Origin: Synura sp. LO234KE
Taxonomy: Eukaryota; Sar; Synurophyceae; Synurales; Mallomonadaceae
Reading direction: 5' to 3'
NCBI GenBank assembly: GCA_015143735.1
Contig: VKHC01000603.1
Coordinates: 1-10,688 of the forward strand
DNA length: 10,688 nt
The translations under genes and the position numbers were made by a program. This document shows positions 8,884 to 10,688 of the stretch, one piece after another (the first letter of the stretch is position 1; the number at the start of each line of letters is the position of its first letter). A model generated the notes under the pieces. That model did no database searches. It was not told where the DNA came from and saw nothing but the letters and a program-made list of their open reading frames with translations.

Positions 8884-9351
8884 ATGTCCAAGATTGCTTT
8901 AATATTCGTTCTAATTGCTCAAAATATTTTTCAGTCTGTCGGGCTAATTAACATTGGATTCCAGCGGATTATTGGCGATCGGCCAACAATAACGAGGCTT
9001 GAAAGGAGTGCGAATAAATCAAATGAACCCAAGGCTGAGCCGGAAAGAAAGATGAGCTTTGGCGCCCTATTCCAGTTGATCACGATGGGCGCAGGAGCGC
9101 CATCCTTGGGAGAGTTTAAACGAATTGATGAGAATGGGAAAATGTTTTTTGAGTTAGAGGCGAATAATTTTGCAGACTCCTCCGGTAATAGTTTACAGAC
9201 GAAAGCAAAATATTTTAATGACGGATGGGTGGAGAGCGACCAAAGCGATCTCAGCGATGCTCCTGGATTTTTCCAAAACCTTCTCAGCGGCGGTAAATTG
9301 CAGAGTGATTGGGAGGAGAGGTTGCGTCAAAAAAAGGATGGGAAAAAATGA
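8884..9351 (+). CDS. Small secreted protein, cysteine-free, family not recognised
   Basis: A single-exon frame of 155 codons from ATG 8884, in a good eukaryotic start context (aaaATGtcc), to TGA 9349-9351. Residues 1-20 are a typical signal peptide: a Lys near the start, a hydrophobic core (IALIFVLIA), then small residues with probable cleavage around Ser18-Gly20. The mature part has a basic and acidic linker (residues 38-57), a short hydrophobic segment LFQLITMGAG (62-71) followed by APSLGEF, a polar and aromatic block at 87-117 (FELEANNF, TKAKYFNDGWVE), and PGFFQNLLSGGKL (127-139), with a highly charged end rich in Lys, Arg and Glu. There is no cysteine and no second membrane helix of convincing length. 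It therefore looks like a secreted or lumenal protein rather than a membrane one. I do not recognise the family; an orphan or lineage-restricted secreted protein is likely. The clear signal peptide and lack of stops make it a real gene with fair certainty. Confidence 0.7.
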   Translation: MSKIALIFVLIAQNIFQSVGLINIGFQRIIGDRPTITRLERSANKSNEPKAEPERKMSFGALFQLITMGAGAPSLGEFKRIDENGKMFFELEANNFADSSGNSLQTKAKYFNDGWVESDQSDLSDAPGFFQNLLSGGKLQSDWEERLRQKKDGKK

Positions 9352-10688
9352 CGAGTCTATTTATGTTGCAATACTTGCGCATTATTCAATTTTATCAAGT
9401 CTTAAATTTGCTGATTTAAATTGAGATAACTACATTGGGTATATCATCATAATCCGTAAAAGTGAAAAAGTGATTTGATTTCGAATAACATACCACTGAT
9501 GTTCGGACCTTCAAGAAAAAAAATTTTGATTCAATATTTCTTTTTGCTCGAACCATAGAACACATAAAGTCCCTGTGTACTTGTTCTTTATGAGTGATAG
9601 AAGAGGAACGAGAAGGAGTGCGCCTTTTGTCGAGTCGTAGTAACTCCAGGACGAAGATAGAGCACCGTCATTTCTCCCTCGATCCGCTTCACCTCTACTC
9701 GGTAACGGGATTTGCCTCTTGGTAACCGCTACTTAGAGTGTTTTTATTGTTAACTCCTCACCAGTGCCTGGGAGGAAGCAATAACAATCCTACTGCTGCC
9801 GCTGTTTGTGGTCGCCTCTGTGGTCCCCCAGTAGTATCATCTTGTTATCACCACTTGTTATAACGGGGAAAGGAAAAGGAACGCTAATTTTATCTGGCTA
9901 CTATATCAGCAAAACCACTTCAGTGTTCAGTAATTTAGAATCATATTTAGAGGCCATCATACGGGGGTGGTGACGACCACACAAATTCTTATTCTTGTTG
10001 TTGCTTAGTAGTCCAGCTAGCTAGAGCGACGATGACCTACTGCCACGGGCAAATTTGATCCGCCGCTATAGCAGGTCAGCTAGTAACAGAATGCAAACTG
10101 GTGCACTGAGGATGACGGGAACTATGTCTACCCCCACCAATTCTTGTTCTTCTATGTCCTTCTCACCATTTTCTCAATTTCTGGCTTCTTTTCCTCAGTT
10201 CTCTAATCGCTGAAGTAACTTTACCGAATATCCTTCTTGTTACCACTCCAAGTTATTCCGAATTGTTACAACTTGTTCCCCGGAAGCGAAGAGGTGCTCG
10301 GGAAGCGGCGTTGGTAATGGGATTTTTCCTTCTCGCGCTTTCAACGAAAGAATGCTAACAATCATGGCTATTGAAGTGTATCTCAACGGTTTAACATCAC
10401 TAGTATTGTAGAACAATTATCGCAAAAACTGCGCAAATAAGAATTCGACGAGACTAATGTTCAGGACTACAGCGTAAAATAGCGTCGATTATCTTAAGCT
10501 CAATAGAATGCTGTGTTTGATGCAGAAGTAACGGAATGTTTAACATCGGCGACTGCATGACAACCGGTCCCGATCCCCCCTCCCTCCCCCACTCTTCGTT
10601 CCATTTACCTTCATTCCTTGTTTTCTTCTTCCAAAGGCTCAAAATCTGTTGTGCTTAAGTCTCCAAAGAAAGACTCCCCCGAGTAATC
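9352..10688. other. Non-coding stretch, no supportable gene
   Basis: About 1.3 kb that should include the 3' UTR of the secreted-protein gene; no clear AATAAA was found right after its stop. Composition is uneven: an A/T-rich part to about 9560, then a pyrimidine-leaning part with scattered short words such as cttgtta, and a C-rich tract at about 10568-10591. The only frame of note (minus strand, 10642-10454, 62 codons) crosses this low-complexity tract and has no domain. No RNA gene was recognised. Confidence 0.6.

Noticed and set aside
10454-10642. 62-codon minus-strand frame
   Set aside because: It crosses a C-rich low-complexity tract and has no recognisable motif.

Overview
This is a eukaryotic nuclear window, most likely from an invertebrate animal. 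Coding is sparse, short spliceosomal introns (121 and 56 bases) interrupt a recognisable MFSD14-type transporter, and there is no sign of operons or bacterial ribosome binding sites. The phylum cannot be settled from this sequence alone; a small-genome worm-like or arthropod-like lineage fits, and a fungal source is less likely but not excluded.

Layout from left to right. (1) Bases 1-501, plus strand: the 3' coding end of a gene that begins outside the window. It encodes a Ser-rich then Pro/Tyr-rich tail of the kind seen at the end of transcription factors. (2) Bases 502-4039: about 3.5 kb without a supportable gene. It holds a striking 51-bp-arm inverted repeat (2039-2158) that would fold into a long RNA hairpin, and a small cluster of nested direct repeats (2209-2265). 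(3) Bases 4040-5876, plus strand: the remains of a long intronless gene. The pieces, spread over all three plus frames, carry in order a P-loop (Walker A), a Walker B-like segment, a sensor/Thr-Tyr-Thr-Pro-Pro segment, and a C-terminal segment resembling a restriction-type nuclease. This order matches the Crinkler/RHS-type ATPase-nuclease family (trypanosome retrotransposon hot spot proteins and CRN effectors, not bacterial Rhs toxins). At least three in-frame stops and three frameshifts make it a pseudogene. (4) Bases 5877-6559: no gene seen. (5) Bases 6560-8687, minus strand: a multi-exon MFSD14 (HIAT1)-like major facilitator transporter. One of its introns is best explained with a GC donor, and a short central stretch could not be placed. 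(6) Bases 8688-8883: a short divergent promoter region. (7) Bases 8884-9351, plus strand: a single-exon gene for a 155-residue secreted protein without any cysteine, family not recognised. (8) Bases 9352-10688: no gene seen.

The genes do not form an obvious pathway. The transporter and the secreted protein are head to head, 196 bases apart, and may share a promoter. The most unusual content is the decayed ATPase-nuclease gene, whose family has a patchy distribution among eukaryotes, and the unexplained hairpin.
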